Shown piece by piece: positions 9,685-20,958 of a DNA stretch of 26,870 nt. Both the position numbers and the translations under genes were made by a program. The notes below the pieces were generated by a model, which worked only from the letters and a program-made list of their open reading frames with translations, searched no databases and was not told the DNA's origin. This DNA comes from Actinomortierella ambigua (Eukaryota; Mortierellomycota; Mortierellomycetes; Mortierellales; Mortierellaceae), in NCBI GenBank assembly GCA_016098155.1, contig JAAAJB010000497.1, positions 1 through 26,870 on the forward strand, read 5' to 3'. The stretch's first letter is position 1. Each line of letters starts with the position of its first letter.

Positions 9685-12600
9685 ATGAAGTTTGGCAAGC
9701 AGATTCAGATTCAGCAAATTACAGAATGGCAGAACCATTACATGAGCTACAAGGGTCTCAAGAAGATCATCAACTCGCTCATCCAGGAGAAGGCACAGAC
9801 CTCTGTCACCATCGCTGCCTCGCCCCCACCTGGCTCTGCTCCACCACCTCCACCTGAGGATGACTATTCAAAATTCCTACAGTCGCAAAAGGCCGCGTTC
9901 TTCTTCAAGCTGGAGCGTGAGTTGGAGAAGGTAAAGAGAATCATGCGTCAGGAAAGATATCCGGACTGTTTTATTGACCTGCCTCCCTCCCTGCCTGCAT
10001 GGTGTGGCATGTGTGTCAAGTCAAGGAATAGCATCAACAGTAACAACAATAAAATAGAGGAGCCGTGCCTAATCTTTTTTTCAAGGGTATCCTTCCTCGC
10101 TTTCTACTTAGGTCAACTCGTTCTATCTGCAGAAGGAAACGGAACTGAAGGTGCGCCTTCGATCTCTGATCGACAAGGAAAAGGTGCTGATGTCGCGACA
10201 GGGACGTCCGGGATCCAGCTCGTCGATCAACTCGCTCAAGGAAGCTTATAGGCAGTTTGAGCAAGACCTCAACAAGCTACAGGTAAACAAACAATCTCAT
10301 ACCCAGCTCAGCCCAACTTGTGCCCACCAAGACGGATCTACCATCCAAAACACACATGTGCCCTTTTACCGTACTCCGGAAGAACTTGTTACCATGCTGA
10401 TCCATGTCGGGATCACAAAAATTTTACAGACAACTAATTCCCCTTTTCTTTTTCCCACCGTGTATGTCCCCTTCCCGCTGGTCGCTCCACTCTAGAAATT
10501 CGTCGAGACAAACGGCACAGGCTTCCGCAAGATCCTCAAAAAGTGGGACAAGCGTTCAAAGTCGAGCACCAAAGAACTGTATCTGTCGCGCCAAGTCGAG
10601 CTGCAGCCATGTTTCAACCAGGATGCCATGGTCGAGCTGGCTGACCTTGCCGCGTACCACCTTTTGGGACTTGAAAACATCCAGCAAGCGAACAACAACC
10701 GCTCCTCATCCAACCCGCCTAGCCCGGTCTCGACCAAGCCGCCCCAGGGCCTGCCCTTCCACCACCCTTCGTCGCCGGTTCAGCAACAGATGGACGAGCT
10801 CGAAACTGATCTATTCAATGCCATGATCTCCAATCAGGCATCACTCGTGCAGGAGATCCTGGGACGCCGTCTGATTGCCCCCTCACCGCTTCAGGGTGCC
10901 GGTGTTTCAGTTCTCGATGCGTCTGGCAGCTCCAGCGCTGCGTCAGCTGGAGGCGCTGGTAATGGTGGCAACACAAACAGCAACCAAATAGGTCCTGAGA
11001 ATGCGCGCGAAGTCGTTTCGCGTGTATTCTGGCGATGCTGTTCTGAGAGTGCTGTTCAGGAGCATGTTATCCAATCCTTGGTCGCCACAGGACTCGTCAA
11101 CTTTCGCTTTGTCGACGACATTAACGATCGCACCTGCCTTCATGAGGCAGCCATGGCTGGACGACTTTCTTTGATGAAGCTTTGTGTGGAGAATGGCGTG
11201 AACCCTGATTGTGTCGACGTCTATGGCCGCCGCCCGCTGCACTACGTATCCCTATACGGCCATGCCGAGTGTGCCACCTACCTGTTGTCGCTCCAGGTGT
11301 CCATGTCGGCAGCGGATCACGACGGATTCAAACCTTTGATCTACTCGGTGATGAATGGGCACTCGGCCTGTGTAGAAATCTTCTTGGCACATGGTGTCGA
11401 GATTGAGGCTGCTCAGGAGGGCGATCCGATTCCACTTAGTCTGGCCTGTCACTATGGCCATGAGGATATCGCCATGAGGCTGATCGAACGTGGCGCCAAC
11501 ATCCACGCCAGCAATGCTGACGGATTGGAGCCCCTACACATCACCTGTCGTGAGGGCCATACCCGACTTGTTGAGATTTTGACTGCCCGAGGCGCGCGCT
11601 TGGATCAAGAGGACAAGTACATGTGCTGGACCCCGTTGTTCTACGCTGCCAGCGAGGGGCATGTCGATTGCGTCAAGATCCTGTTGGCTGCTGGATGCAA
11701 CGTGAATGTCCTGGACGAGCTCGCCAAGACTCCCATCTACTATGCTGCCAGTGAGGGTCATGCCGACTGCGTCGAACTCCTAGTCGAGGCTGGAGGCAAG
11801 ATCGAAGGCGGTAGCAAAGTCGGTGGCTCATCATCGTCATCAGCCGCCCCCTTTGGCCACGAGGACACTGATATGGAGAGCGTATCCCTGGGTGTGTCAT
11901 TAGCAACAGCCAAGCCTACCGCCGGTGCTGGCAGTATCCAGTCAGAGTTGAGCCTAGGACCCAGCGCCTTTGATACCAAGGGAATGGACGATCTTGACAT
12001 GGACTGCATCCCATCTCTCTCCTTGCCGCCACCGATCATTCCCTTCCGCATCTACGGTCACAACTATTTGGATAAAAAGCACCAAGTTAACCTAGTTCTT
12101 GGTCATCCGAGCTTCCCTCAGCACAAGTTGATTGATGGCAAGATGATCTCATCGCATCAAGCGCCTGTCCACCTCTATGGCACGGCCCAAATCTCGTCAC
12201 TCAAGCTCATCATTTCGTCACGGCCTGACAATGGCATGATCCCACACAATGTCATCCTGCCCCTAGGAGACGAGCGCGAGGTGTTTGGGTTCCAAGTCGA
12301 CTCGCTGGAGCACTTCACAGTCGAGTTTGATATCTATCCGACGTTTGGATCCAAGGCCATCGGACGAGCAGTCGCCCTGCCCAGTATGTTTAACTCGCCC
12401 ATGGAGTCGTCGGTAGGCCGCGGTACTTTACCACTGTTTGATGCCCACCTCAAGGTCGTGGGCGAGCTGAGCTTTGAGTACTCTGTGATCCGACCTTTCG
12501 AAGGCGTCCGGTTAGAAGTCGGTGGCCGCGTCGAGACATACTGGAAGTCGACCAACAGCATTGATTCGAGCATCTCCACAGCCACGACGCCTGTGGTTGG

Positions 12601-14303
12601 TACACCATCGACTATGCCTCTCAGCACCTCCAATTCAAGCGGTGTCTTGCCTCATCCGGGTGGTAGTACATCGGCGCTGGTGGGCAACATGATCCCGTCT
12701 TTTATCACAGCATCGTCCTTGTCGGGAGAATATGTCCAGCTGTCGGTTCAAATGACGCGCGATCTGGTGCCAGTCGTCTATGCTGGATGGTATCTGCCCG
12801 TGAATGGATTCGATCTGGCATTGTCCGACGTCACATTCCAACAATTTAAGCGGTTTGGAGAGATCTTGCATCAGCGAGCATTGAACGAGGAGCTGGAAGG
12901 TGTCTCAACACGGTTGGCGAATAGCTGGACAAGCGGCGAATGGCGGCAAAAGGTTTATGAGCGATGGATGAGTCTCGAGCAGGTCCTCAAGGTAAAGGGT
13001 GGGCCCCCCTTCAGCCTCTATCACTACCGCTATTATTGAATGCATGTATGAAAGACAGTACATGATGATGGTATGTACCTCCGCTTTGCTGAATTGAACT
13101 CTGTTTCTTTCTCGCTTTTCCATCGTTTTCTTTCCCTTTCGATAGATCTTACCCAAGCATGTCGGCGTCAACCTGGAGCTAAAGTATCCAACATTATCAG
13201 AGCGCTCATTCTACCGACTGACCAATGCGGCCGACATGAACAAGTTTGTAGACACGATCCTGCAGACGGTGTATGACTGCTCGGCCACCCATCATCGCAG
13301 TGTCATGTTCTCCTCGTTCAACCCGATGATCTGCTCCGCTTTGAACTGGAAGCAGCCCAACTATGCCGTGTTCTTTAGCACCTACTGTGGATACAACAAG
13401 GTCCGGCGTCCAGCATCGTCTGTTGCAGCACTGTCGAACATTTCGTCCGAGGAGGAGGCGGCGTCTAAGAAGCGCAAAGAGCCGACAGCGGTTGGGGCCT
13501 CGCAGCTCGAGGATAGCCTGCCATCACCCAAGCAGATCATCACATCGGCAGTACCTTTGTCGGAGGTCAACTCTAGGGGTCAATCGACCAACATTATCCG
13601 GCCAGTGTCGTCCCTATCGTCCTTATCAGCGCCTTTGGCTCAGGCAACAATAGCATCGTCGTCGTCGACAGCATCAGACCATGGCGCTGGCATTAACCAC
13701 GCTGCCGCCTCTACCAGCAACAACACAACGTGCGAAAAAACTAAGAACAAGAGCGATGGTGCAGCGGATGAGGAGCAGCAAAAGTGGTTCCATGAGGACG
13801 ACAGGCGGTGTACGTCGATCAAGGAGGCAGTCAAGTTTGCACGTGGCAACAACCTGCTGGGAGTTATCTGTGAAGCCACGCCGCTGATCCAAGTCCCGAG
13901 CCTGATCACGCACATCAAGGAGTCTGGACTGATCCTGACAAGTTTTGGTGTTGGAAACAAGGACCCGGCGCTTGTGCAGCTGCAACGGAATCACGGCGTG
14001 GATGCGTTCATGATCATGGATGATGCAGAATCTTCGGCCCAGGCGGCCCAGGCCAGTGTCGGTAGCTCTACCTTGAACTCACCCATGACATCGGCACCAT
14101 CGCCAAAGTCGGGCGTGGTTGGCGCGACCGGTCTCGGGGTGTCGCTCATGTCGACCATGAGTGGTGGTGGTGGTGGTGCTGCTTCGTCGTCGTCCATGGC
14201 GTGGACGGATCGCCGCTCTGGTGGTGGCCATGGCGCTGCAGAGATTGAAAAGGGCGTGCTTCGGTATAATGGGGTCGACTCGGCCTCGTCGTTTACCCTC
14301 TAA
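9685..14303 (+). CDS. PHO81: PHO81/NUC-2-type phosphate regulator: SPX, ankyrin repeats, degenerate GDPD domain
   Basis: Pho81 and NUC-2 inhibit the Pho80-Pho85-type cyclin/CDK complex when phosphate is low. Four exons (9685-9930, 10112-10282, 10496-12991, 13146-14303) join in phase to 1356 residues. The SPX domain covers about 1-185 and starts MKFGKQIQIQQITEW. The Tyr and Lys of SYKGLKKII and the Lys-rich KILKKWDKR are at the sites that bind inositol pyrophosphates in SPX domains; a Pro-rich loop interrupts the SPX. About seven ankyrin repeats span roughly 346-580. The C-terminal half resembles glycerophosphodiester phosphodiesterase (VQLSVQMTRDLVPVVYAGW, then LPKHVGVNLELKYP), but the catalytic ExD is QxS and the HD after the strand is AG, so I infer a pseudoenzyme, as in Pho81. 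A Ser/Lys-rich insert of about 130 residues (near 1056-1190) splits this domain, and the tail is Gly/Ser-rich. An active GDE1-type enzyme is the alternative; the lost residues argue against it. Confidence 0.94.
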
Positions 14304-14643
14304 TGGAGGGGAGGGGGGACAAGAGAAGCTTTTTTGAAAAGGGGGTTGTTATAATGATAGACCCCTCCCCACCGCTACCAGCACACACACACTCATTTTT
14401 GTTCAAAATTATTGCCAACTTCACCAAAAAAAAAAGGTCCTATAAACGCTCTTAAAATAAGAAAATGCTGGCCACGAACTTTTTATTGGCAGCTTTCTAA
14501 CCCCTGTAGAATTTTCATCTCTTGCTGTTTTTCTCGCAGCATTTAAAAAAAAAAGTCGACAATAAAGTGCGACAACGGCTCCAAAATAGTAGTACTCTAA
14601 TGCATTTTTTTTTTTTTACTTTGACCAAAAAATTACTACTCGT
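14304..14643. other. Convergent 3' region of PHO81 and CSTF1
   Basis: About 340 bases rich in A and T runs (poly-A of 10 and poly-T of 12 bases). AATAAA on the plus strand at 14561-14566 may serve PHO81. Plus-strand TTTATT at 14482-14487 reads AATAAA on the minus strand and may serve CSTF1. The signals are placed so that the two 3' UTRs would overlap. Confidence 0.5.
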
Positions 14644-16530
14644 CTATGAATGAAGGTTGGAGCGAAACTTGTCCATGACGGCGGGGGTGGTCCAATACCG
14701 GACACGGAAATCCTGGGAGCCCGTGACAAAGCCGTTTTCAGAGGGCGAGGCCGTCAGGGAGCGGATCTTGGCCGCAGGTCCACCTTCGACGGGGATACGT
14801 TTCAACAAGGCTGCAGTCCGGGTGTCCCAGAGGACGATCGACTGGTTGACTTCGTCCGTGCTGAAGACGAGGTCTTCGTTCCAGTTAAAGCAGGTCGACT
14901 GGCGCTCCGTCTGTTGGGCCGCGCCCTGGAAGGAGTGGATCAACTTGCCCGAGCCAATGTCCCACAGGTGCCGGTTAGAGTCCAGACCGCCGGACAGGAT
15001 GTAGCGCCCACTCTTGGAGAGCTGCACGGTCGTGACCGATTGTCCACCATGGGCATTTTCAATTGTGCGCGTCACACGACCAGCAACAGCGTCCCAGATC
15101 TTGATCGTGCCGTCCTTGGACGCCGTCAAAAACACAGAGCCCGAGTGCCCGTATTGGATATCGTTGACACCGCCTCGATGCGGCCCAATGTTGACATGGC
15201 TATCGACGGAAGCGGCGCCACCGGGTGGAAGAGGTGGCTGTTGGAATGTCTTTGGAGAGAAACACTGTAGGGTCTTGACGTCGTAAATTTTGATGGTCTC
15301 GGCCTCGGTGGCGACCAGCAGGAAATCGCCCGACGGGTGGAACGAGACGGCGTTGATGGTGTGGGTGTCCTGCAGGTATCGGAACGAGCGCTTGACGTTG
15401 GGCTTGGACAGATCGTACAGCTTCACGGCCGTGTCGGACGCTGCGGCAAGGACAAGACCGTTGGGGTGGAAATCGAGGTCCACTACGGGCGAGGTATGAT
15501 CGTACAGGGTGCGGATCACCGGGTGGACGTCGTCGTTTGGCAGCTTCATCTTGAACACGTCCAGCACTTTGAGTGATGTGTCTGCAGATCCTGTCGCGCA
15601 GTATCGCCCATCCTTGCTAAACGCTGTACATGTCACTGCATCTTTGTGTGTTGTCGAATAACTATTGTTTTCATTGTCGATAACGAAAAAAGAGAACAAG
15701 ACAAATTAGATTTCCCCATGTACCGCGAGGGAGAGGCCTTTGCTTAGGGGACATTGAGCGACAAGCTCTTTTTTTTTCGCCTTACATTGGATTGAAAGCT
15801 GGTGCGGATCGTCCTGCGGGTTTAGGGTCAGTCTCCATGTTGAGTCGAGTAAAACCTGACCCTGTCTCGTCGCCATCGTCATCATCGTCGTTTCCCATGC
15901 TTCCTGTATTCTCAGTTTTTGACAGGTCTGTTGGCTCGAGTTCTTCTGATTCATCTATTTTGGAAAGGGATCGAGTGGATGGTAATCGTTTGAGTACTGG
16001 AAGAATGAGGCCAAACGGGCATCCATTCATTATTTTGCCACAATATGGTACATCAAAACAAAAATGGGGCAAAAAGCACTCTTACATCGTGCGGTATACA
16101 AAAGTTCGCTCAAGCGAGAGCTCGGTGCCAATGTTGTCTGAGTATGTGTTTGATCCGCAACGACTTGTGCGAGCTGATAAAAACGCACCATTGTTCCGAG
16201 TAAGCGATTATATCAGTTGATCCAGATCATGCACTCCACCCAGAAACAAGCCAACAGATCATGTTCTTTCTTTTGTAATATTTATTTCGATGAACAATGG
16301 TATTGAATTTCCGTACCTCGTTGAATCCGTACTCGGCGAGTTGGCTATTCACAATGGTCAAGAAATGGGGGAGAAAATCAGCGCGTCAGTGGTCTAGTGG
16401 TACCCTCACTTCTGCCTCGGCCATACTACCGGACTGTTCTCGCCATACAAACGCAGAAAGGCCAATCCGCATACCTGACAATAAGCGAAAGGACTTCCTC
16501 TTGCTTCAGCTGTGGTAAGTCCAGATCCAT
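14644..16530 (-). CDS. CSTF1: Cleavage stimulation factor subunit 1 (CstF-50), WD40 protein
   Basis: CstF-50 is part of the complex that binds GU-rich RNA and drives cleavage and polyadenylation of mRNA 3' ends in the nucleus. Five exons, 16530-16475, 16344-16317, 16173-16086, 15996-15786 and 15661-14644, join in phase to 466 residues (human 431). The N-terminus (VLSLIVSQLAEYGFNELAQ, then LSELLYTAR) matches the small homodimerisation domain of CstF-50. Next comes an acidic, disordered linker with an Asp run (about 85-125). WD40 repeats fill the rest, beginning YSTTHKDAVTCTAFSKDGRY, with clear repeats such as GSADTSLKVLD, TASKDGTIKIWD and LSGGLDSNRHLWD. Exon 2 is only 28 bases. Exon 4 has a second possible acceptor 42 bases downstream (exon from 15954) that also stays in frame. 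The gene is head to head with APN2. The reading frame is also open from 15699 as one piece, but that start would lose the N-terminal domain. Confidence 0.93.
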
Positions 16531-16782
16531 AATGTTAATGTTGTAGGGGGCGAGTTAGCATGTGGTGGGTGTGAGGTTCATGAACAAGGGTTGCATTTCT
16601 TTGAGACTTTAGTTGGTGGCCCCAAACCAAAGTCTGCCCTGCTGGAATCACCAAGCCACAGCTGGCTCCAATGAATTTGTGCAAGTCAAACGAATGTGCT
16701 GCCACCACGCACAGTCTCCTCGGGACAAGTCCAGCGCGACCACTGTCGTTTCTCACTCTTTCATGTTCTCTCTCAAGCCGCC
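16531..16782. promoter_or_regulatory. Bidirectional promoter region between CSTF1 and APN2
   Basis: The two ATG codons face away from each other across 252 bases, so both core promoters and both 5' UTRs lie here. The APN2 side ends in a CT-rich leader (TTTCTCACTCTTTC). I saw no TATA box or CCAAT box. Confidence 0.6.
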
Positions 16783-19241
16783 ATGAGAATCCTGACATGG
16801 AATGTCAATGGCATCCGCGCATTGGTTCAATACCATCCATACTGCGATGACCTGCATAAGAACTACAAGGTATTTTTTATCTGACACCTTCCTTGCCTGG
16901 CACTCTTGTCTCTTTATTTTCTACCACCCTCTCACTTTATTTTTTTTTTTCTTCGTTTCCACCTTTTAGGAAATCTGGGACTATCTCAATGCCGATGTAC
17001 TGTGCTTTCAGGAGACAAAAATCACACGATCCAAGCTCGGTACGGATATAGCGCTCGTTCCAACTTATGAGTCGTATTGGTCGTTTCATAAGCGCAAGTC
17101 AGGCTACTCTGGCGTGGCTGTATACGTCAAGGATCACCATCGGCTGATCGCGGTCGAGCAAGGTATCTCGGGCATCCTTTGCGACCAGATGGCCGTACCA
17201 CCAACTCCGCCAATATCCTCGCTGAGCAAGGAATCAAGCACCATGGCCGCTCCAGGAACACCCTTTGAGCTTGGCCCGGTCGTCGAGAAAGCTTCGGCAT
17301 CTATCCCCACTTCAAATACCCCCGTCGTCAACCCGAATGCCCGGCCCATTGGAGGATATGTGACGCACTACGAACCCTCGGTCTTGCAGGAACTCGACAG
17401 CGAAGGACGAGCTCTGGTGTTGGACTTTGGTATGTTTGTCCTGTTCAACCTCTACTGCCCGAATGAGACGGACGAGACGCGGCTACCGTTCAAGATTGCG
17501 TTTTACACTGTCCTGGAGGAGCGGGTACGGGCACTGATAGCGGAGGGGCGACAGGTGATCATTGTCGGCGACATGAATGTAGTGCCGAGTGAGCTGGACC
17601 ATTGCGATCCCGAACGGTGGAAGAAGGAGACCGGTGTGGCCGAGTTTACAAACACCGAGCCTCGAAAATGGTTCAACCGCTTTCTGTCGACCGGCGGCGG
17701 ACCCATGGTGGACTTGTACCGTGTCTTCCACCCGGATGAGAAGGGGGCTTTTACTTGCTGGAACACGCTGATCAATGCCCGACCCTCCAACTATGGCACA
17801 CGACTCGACTTTATCCTCGTCACCGAAGGACTGTTACCGTGGCTCAAGTCGTGTGATCGCCTGCCACAGATTGTTGGCTCGGATCACTGTCCAGTCGTCT
17901 GTGAGCTTTGGGACCAAATCGAAGTCCCTGACGAGGAAGGGGCTGAACAGGATGAACACGTGTTGGCGGACGAGAAGGAGAGCCGGACGAGACCCATGAA
18001 GACGCTGCGACTAAAAGATATTTTGGCATCGTACAATGGGGTCAAGGATCATTCACTCGCAGCGAGGATGTATGATGAGTTTGCAGGCAAGCAGCAGAAT
18101 CTGTTCAAGTTCTTCAAGGCTCCAACATCGGCGACAGCACCTACTACAACACATGTTTCGCCCACTACAACGGAAGCAGTTGGTTCCGGACAAGAAGGAC
18201 CAGAACACACTGAGAAGCGAGGCACGGAGTCAAATTTATCAGCGACGGGGGATGACTTCAGCAAAAGGCGGAGGCTCAGCTCATCGGCACCGTCCTCAAC
18301 ACCATCACAGTCATCGACACAAGGCTTGGAGGCTTCATCGGGCAATGTTCTTTCCAAAGCACAACCACCTTCTCAGGCAAGCATGGATATCCCCACGTCC
18401 AACGGAGGACTCTCCTCCCATCCTTCAGCGCCGTCACCTTCTGCGGCCTCAGCACCTTCCATGGCTGTCGTAACGACACTAGTCAATAGCGCAAAGCCTG
18501 CGCGACCACCAGGCACATCATCTTCGTCTGGCGGTTGGCCTCCCAAAAAAGCGAGTACCAGAGCCTCCACTGCTGCCGCAACCCCTATGAGCAAAAACAA
18601 CAAGAACAGTGGTCAGACGATGCTGTCCTCATTTTTCAAGAAGCCCTCGAATCAAGCGCCACCCAAGGACCTTATCAATGCTCGCCCATCCACCCCAGAG
18701 CCTCAGCAGCAACAGGAAGAAGAAGAGGAGTCAAGTCCATCACCTATGTCACAGGACACCTCGCCGTCCTCGTCGCAGGTCGAGTCTGAGTTTTACCGAG
18801 ATTTGCTCAACACCTGTGCGTCATCGTTGGCAGGGTCCTCCTACACAGTAAATACCGAGGAGACGACGTCGAAATGGGCCAATCTGTTTACGAAGAAGGA
18901 TGTGCCCAACTGCAGTATTCATAACCAGCCCTGCATAGAATTTCGTGTCAACAAGAAGGGTCCAAACAAGGGTCGTCTCTTCTACCTGTGCTCAAAGTAA
19001 GTATCATCTCTATCCTAGTAGTAGAACCTTGATCATCTTTTTGGCCTCTCCTTCCTCCTACTCCCCACCCTCTGACACATTCTATTTGCTCTACTTCTTT
19101 AGGCCTATAGGACCGGAAGGCACATTGGTCGGCACCAACCCAGATTATCGCTGCGATTTTTTCCAGTGGAAGAACCCGCCCTCCAATGCAGCCAAGCAAG
19201 GCCAGATCCCCTTTGCCAAAAAACCTCCGTCTGTCCCATAG
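16783..19241 (+). CDS. APN2: AP endonuclease 2 (exonuclease III family) with PCNA-binding motif and GRF zinc finger
   Basis: Apn2 cuts DNA 5' to abasic sites and trims blocked 3' ends in base excision repair. Exons 16783-16869, 16970-18996 and 19103-19241 join in phase to 750 residues (yeast and human about 520). The catalytic core shows MRILTWNVNGIR at the start, FQETK, GYSGVAVYVK, IVGDMNVVPSELDHCD, GTRLDFILV and GSDHCPV, so the metal-binding and catalytic Asn, Glu, Asp and His are present. An extra Ser/Pro/Thr-rich loop of about 50 residues interrupts the core near 102-152. After the core is a long disordered Ser/Thr/Pro linker. Near 578 is QTMLSSFF, a good PIP box for PCNA. The GRF zinc finger follows from about 665 (WANLF, CSIHNQPC, GRLFYLC, RCDFFQW). 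The start is fixed because the catalytic Asn motif begins at the first residue. An AATAAA lies about 85 bases past the stop. Confidence 0.95.
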
Positions 19242-19509
19242 ACACGCTCCACGGGGAAGCTGACCCCCCTCCTCCCACTCCTTCTCCTCTTTTCCTGTGC
19301 AAACCACCAAATGTGCACCAACGAAATAAAAATCCGCCATGTATCCAGAGCAGCGCAAAAATCACAGCAAAATGCAATCCAATATAGGTGAATCGGGACG
19401 AAAAGGAAGGGTTTGCTTAGTGTCCATTCAAAGGAAGGCCTTTATAGGAAGAGAGACTTGAAAGACATGAAAGAATGCATTCCAATCCCGCAACTGCGTA
19501 AGAAAGCGC
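19242..19509. other. Convergent 3' gap (APN2 / RPL39)
   Basis: About 268 bases between the two stop codons. AATAAA at 19325-19330 is a likely APN2 polyadenylation signal. No RNA gene or other frame was supported, and no AATAAA was seen on the RPL39 strand. Confidence 0.5.
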
Positions 19510-20958
19510 TTAAAGACCCAGCTTGGTGCGGCGCCAGTGGCGGCGCTTGGCGTTGTAGCGGATCTAAAAAGAGTTGTCGAAGCAAAAGAAAGAAAGGGAG
19601 AATTAGTTTTTCTGACATCCTTTCAAACGCTTCCTTTCGACTCGGGAAAAGACGCGACTTTTTCTTTTTTTTGGCGAGATCAAAGATTTGTTGCTCTCTC
19701 CTTTCTCCTCCTTCTTTGCAAAGTGGGTCATCTCTGATTTGTCAACCAGACAAAAAAAAAGGGTGCCCACGTTTGCTTGGGAAGGGAAGAAGAAAAAAAG
19801 ATCGAACAATATCTCTTGAGTCAGGCTTTCCATTGTCTCTTTTTTTCTCCGTTGATAAAAGTCTGTCCATGACCCGAAAGATCGAAGAACATCCTGAGAT
19901 CCGCGCCATACCTTGGTGTCAGTGCGCATGCGGCACCAGTTGGGCAGAGGGCGGTTCTGCTTCTGCTTCTTGCCGAGCTTGCGCTTGATGATGAAGGACT
20001 TGTTGGAAGGCTAAAAGAAACGCCAATAAGGAGATCAAAGAGATAACAATAGTCAGCAAGTGCTGTTCCGTGTAGAACTGAAGAGTGGGAGAGGTGAAGG
20101 CGTGGGAAGGGAGGGAGAAGGGAGGAGGTTCTCCACGGATATGACTGATGTTGACACTGAACGATATGCAGACTTGATGTGTTGTCCTGGCGAGGTTGGG
20201 TAAGCGAGGGGCAGACAGGTTGCTAACGCAATAAGTTGCGGTTGTCCGTTGAAAGCGTGATGCCGAACGTCTGCCACAACAGATGTAGGTGATGTCTGTT
20301 GGTGCTGTGCTGTCAACGCTGGTCTGATGCAAGTCCTTGAAGACGCTTAACGATGGATGCCCTGTCAGTCTCGCCCGCTCCTCTCATCGTTGGTGCTGCC
20401 CTGGAGCCTCCCTCGATGACAGCTGGAACGGCCTATGGCAACAACTGTCCATGCTGGTGTCCAACGTTTGACTCGCTGGCTATCACTCTGCCGAACCACT
20501 CCATCAACTCGTTGGTGGACAACTGGTGAATCAGAGATTCGGCATGGAATCAAAGGTTCCCCTTGACCAAAACGTCCTCTTCAGCCCCAGATGTCTCCGA
20601 CAAGGTGATGTGGTGAACGGTCAGAGTTGATGTTGCCCAAGCGTCGATGTTAATCGTCAACACTTGTCTGTTCCGCCAGCGACATCAACGACACTGATGG
20701 TTACGAGCCCTCCCTTCCATGAGCTGAGTCTCTAGGTGCCCATAAATCTCGCTTCCTCCAAAATAAAAAAAAAAAGTTGCTGGTGACGATGGTGACAGAA
20801 CCCTTCCTCCAAGAGGCCACACGGGTTTGGTGTAATGGCGATCCTGCTAGGTAGTGTTTGCCGATGGTGCACGTCTGTTTCCGATGGATCGATCGATGGA
20901 TGGGTAAGGATGTCTGCCAGCCACGGATGGATGGTCCTCCAGCTCCTCACAGTACCAT
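19510..20958 (-). CDS. RPL39: 60S ribosomal protein eL39
   Basis: eL39 is a tiny basic protein that lines the exit tunnel of the large cytosolic ribosomal subunit. Exon 2 (20010-19912) encodes [20 protein letters not shown] and the [14 protein letters not shown] stretch. Exon 3 (19563-19510) encodes [17 protein letters not shown] and the stop. These match the eL39 family almost from end to end, and the total with the initiator Met is the usual 51 residues. Exon 2 starts in phase 0 at residue 2, so the first coding exon should be the ATG alone. The only ATG followed directly by GT on the minus strand in the 0.95 kb upstream is 20958-20956, in the good context ACACCATGG; its donor reads GTACTG. 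The result is a 945-base first intron and a 348-base second intron. The protein is certain; the position of the ATG exon is inferred. No single open frame covers this gene. Confidence 0.93.
20011..20955 (-). other. Long first intron of RPL39
   Basis: This inferred 945-base intron starts right after the initiation codon and ends at TTTCTTTTAG before the Pro-2 codon. It is several times longer than the other introns in the window (about 70 to 350 bases). It contains an A/T run (20761-20775 region), a GATC/GATGG-rich patch (20881-20905) and an imperfect hairpin (CCAACG/CGTTGG ends, about 20516-20461). I looked for C/D-box and H/ACA signatures and could not support a snoRNA. Confidence 0.55.

Noticed and set aside
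13640..13994. Two 106-codon minus-strand frames opposite PHO81 exon 4
   Set aside because: They are shadows of the PHO81 coding strand in a Ser/Ala-rich low-complexity segment.
15706..16220. Plus-strand 142-codon frame and minus-strand 82-codon frame in the CSTF1 5' half
   Set aside because: They overlap the spliced CSTF1 exons, whose phases and family similarity explain the region.
16361..16450. Complete tRNA gene
   Set aside because: Only an A-box-like 20-mer is present. No cloverleaf can be drawn, and there is no GGTTCGANTCC B box at the right distance.
19918..20332. Minus-strand 137-codon frame over the end of the RPL39 intron
   Set aside because: It reads through the intron acceptor and then the eL39 exon in the wrong frame; the eL39 match is decisive.
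20141..20640. C/D-box snoRNA in the RPL39 first intron
   Set aside because: TGATG-like and CTGA words occur on both strands, but no pair has proper spacing together with a terminal stem.
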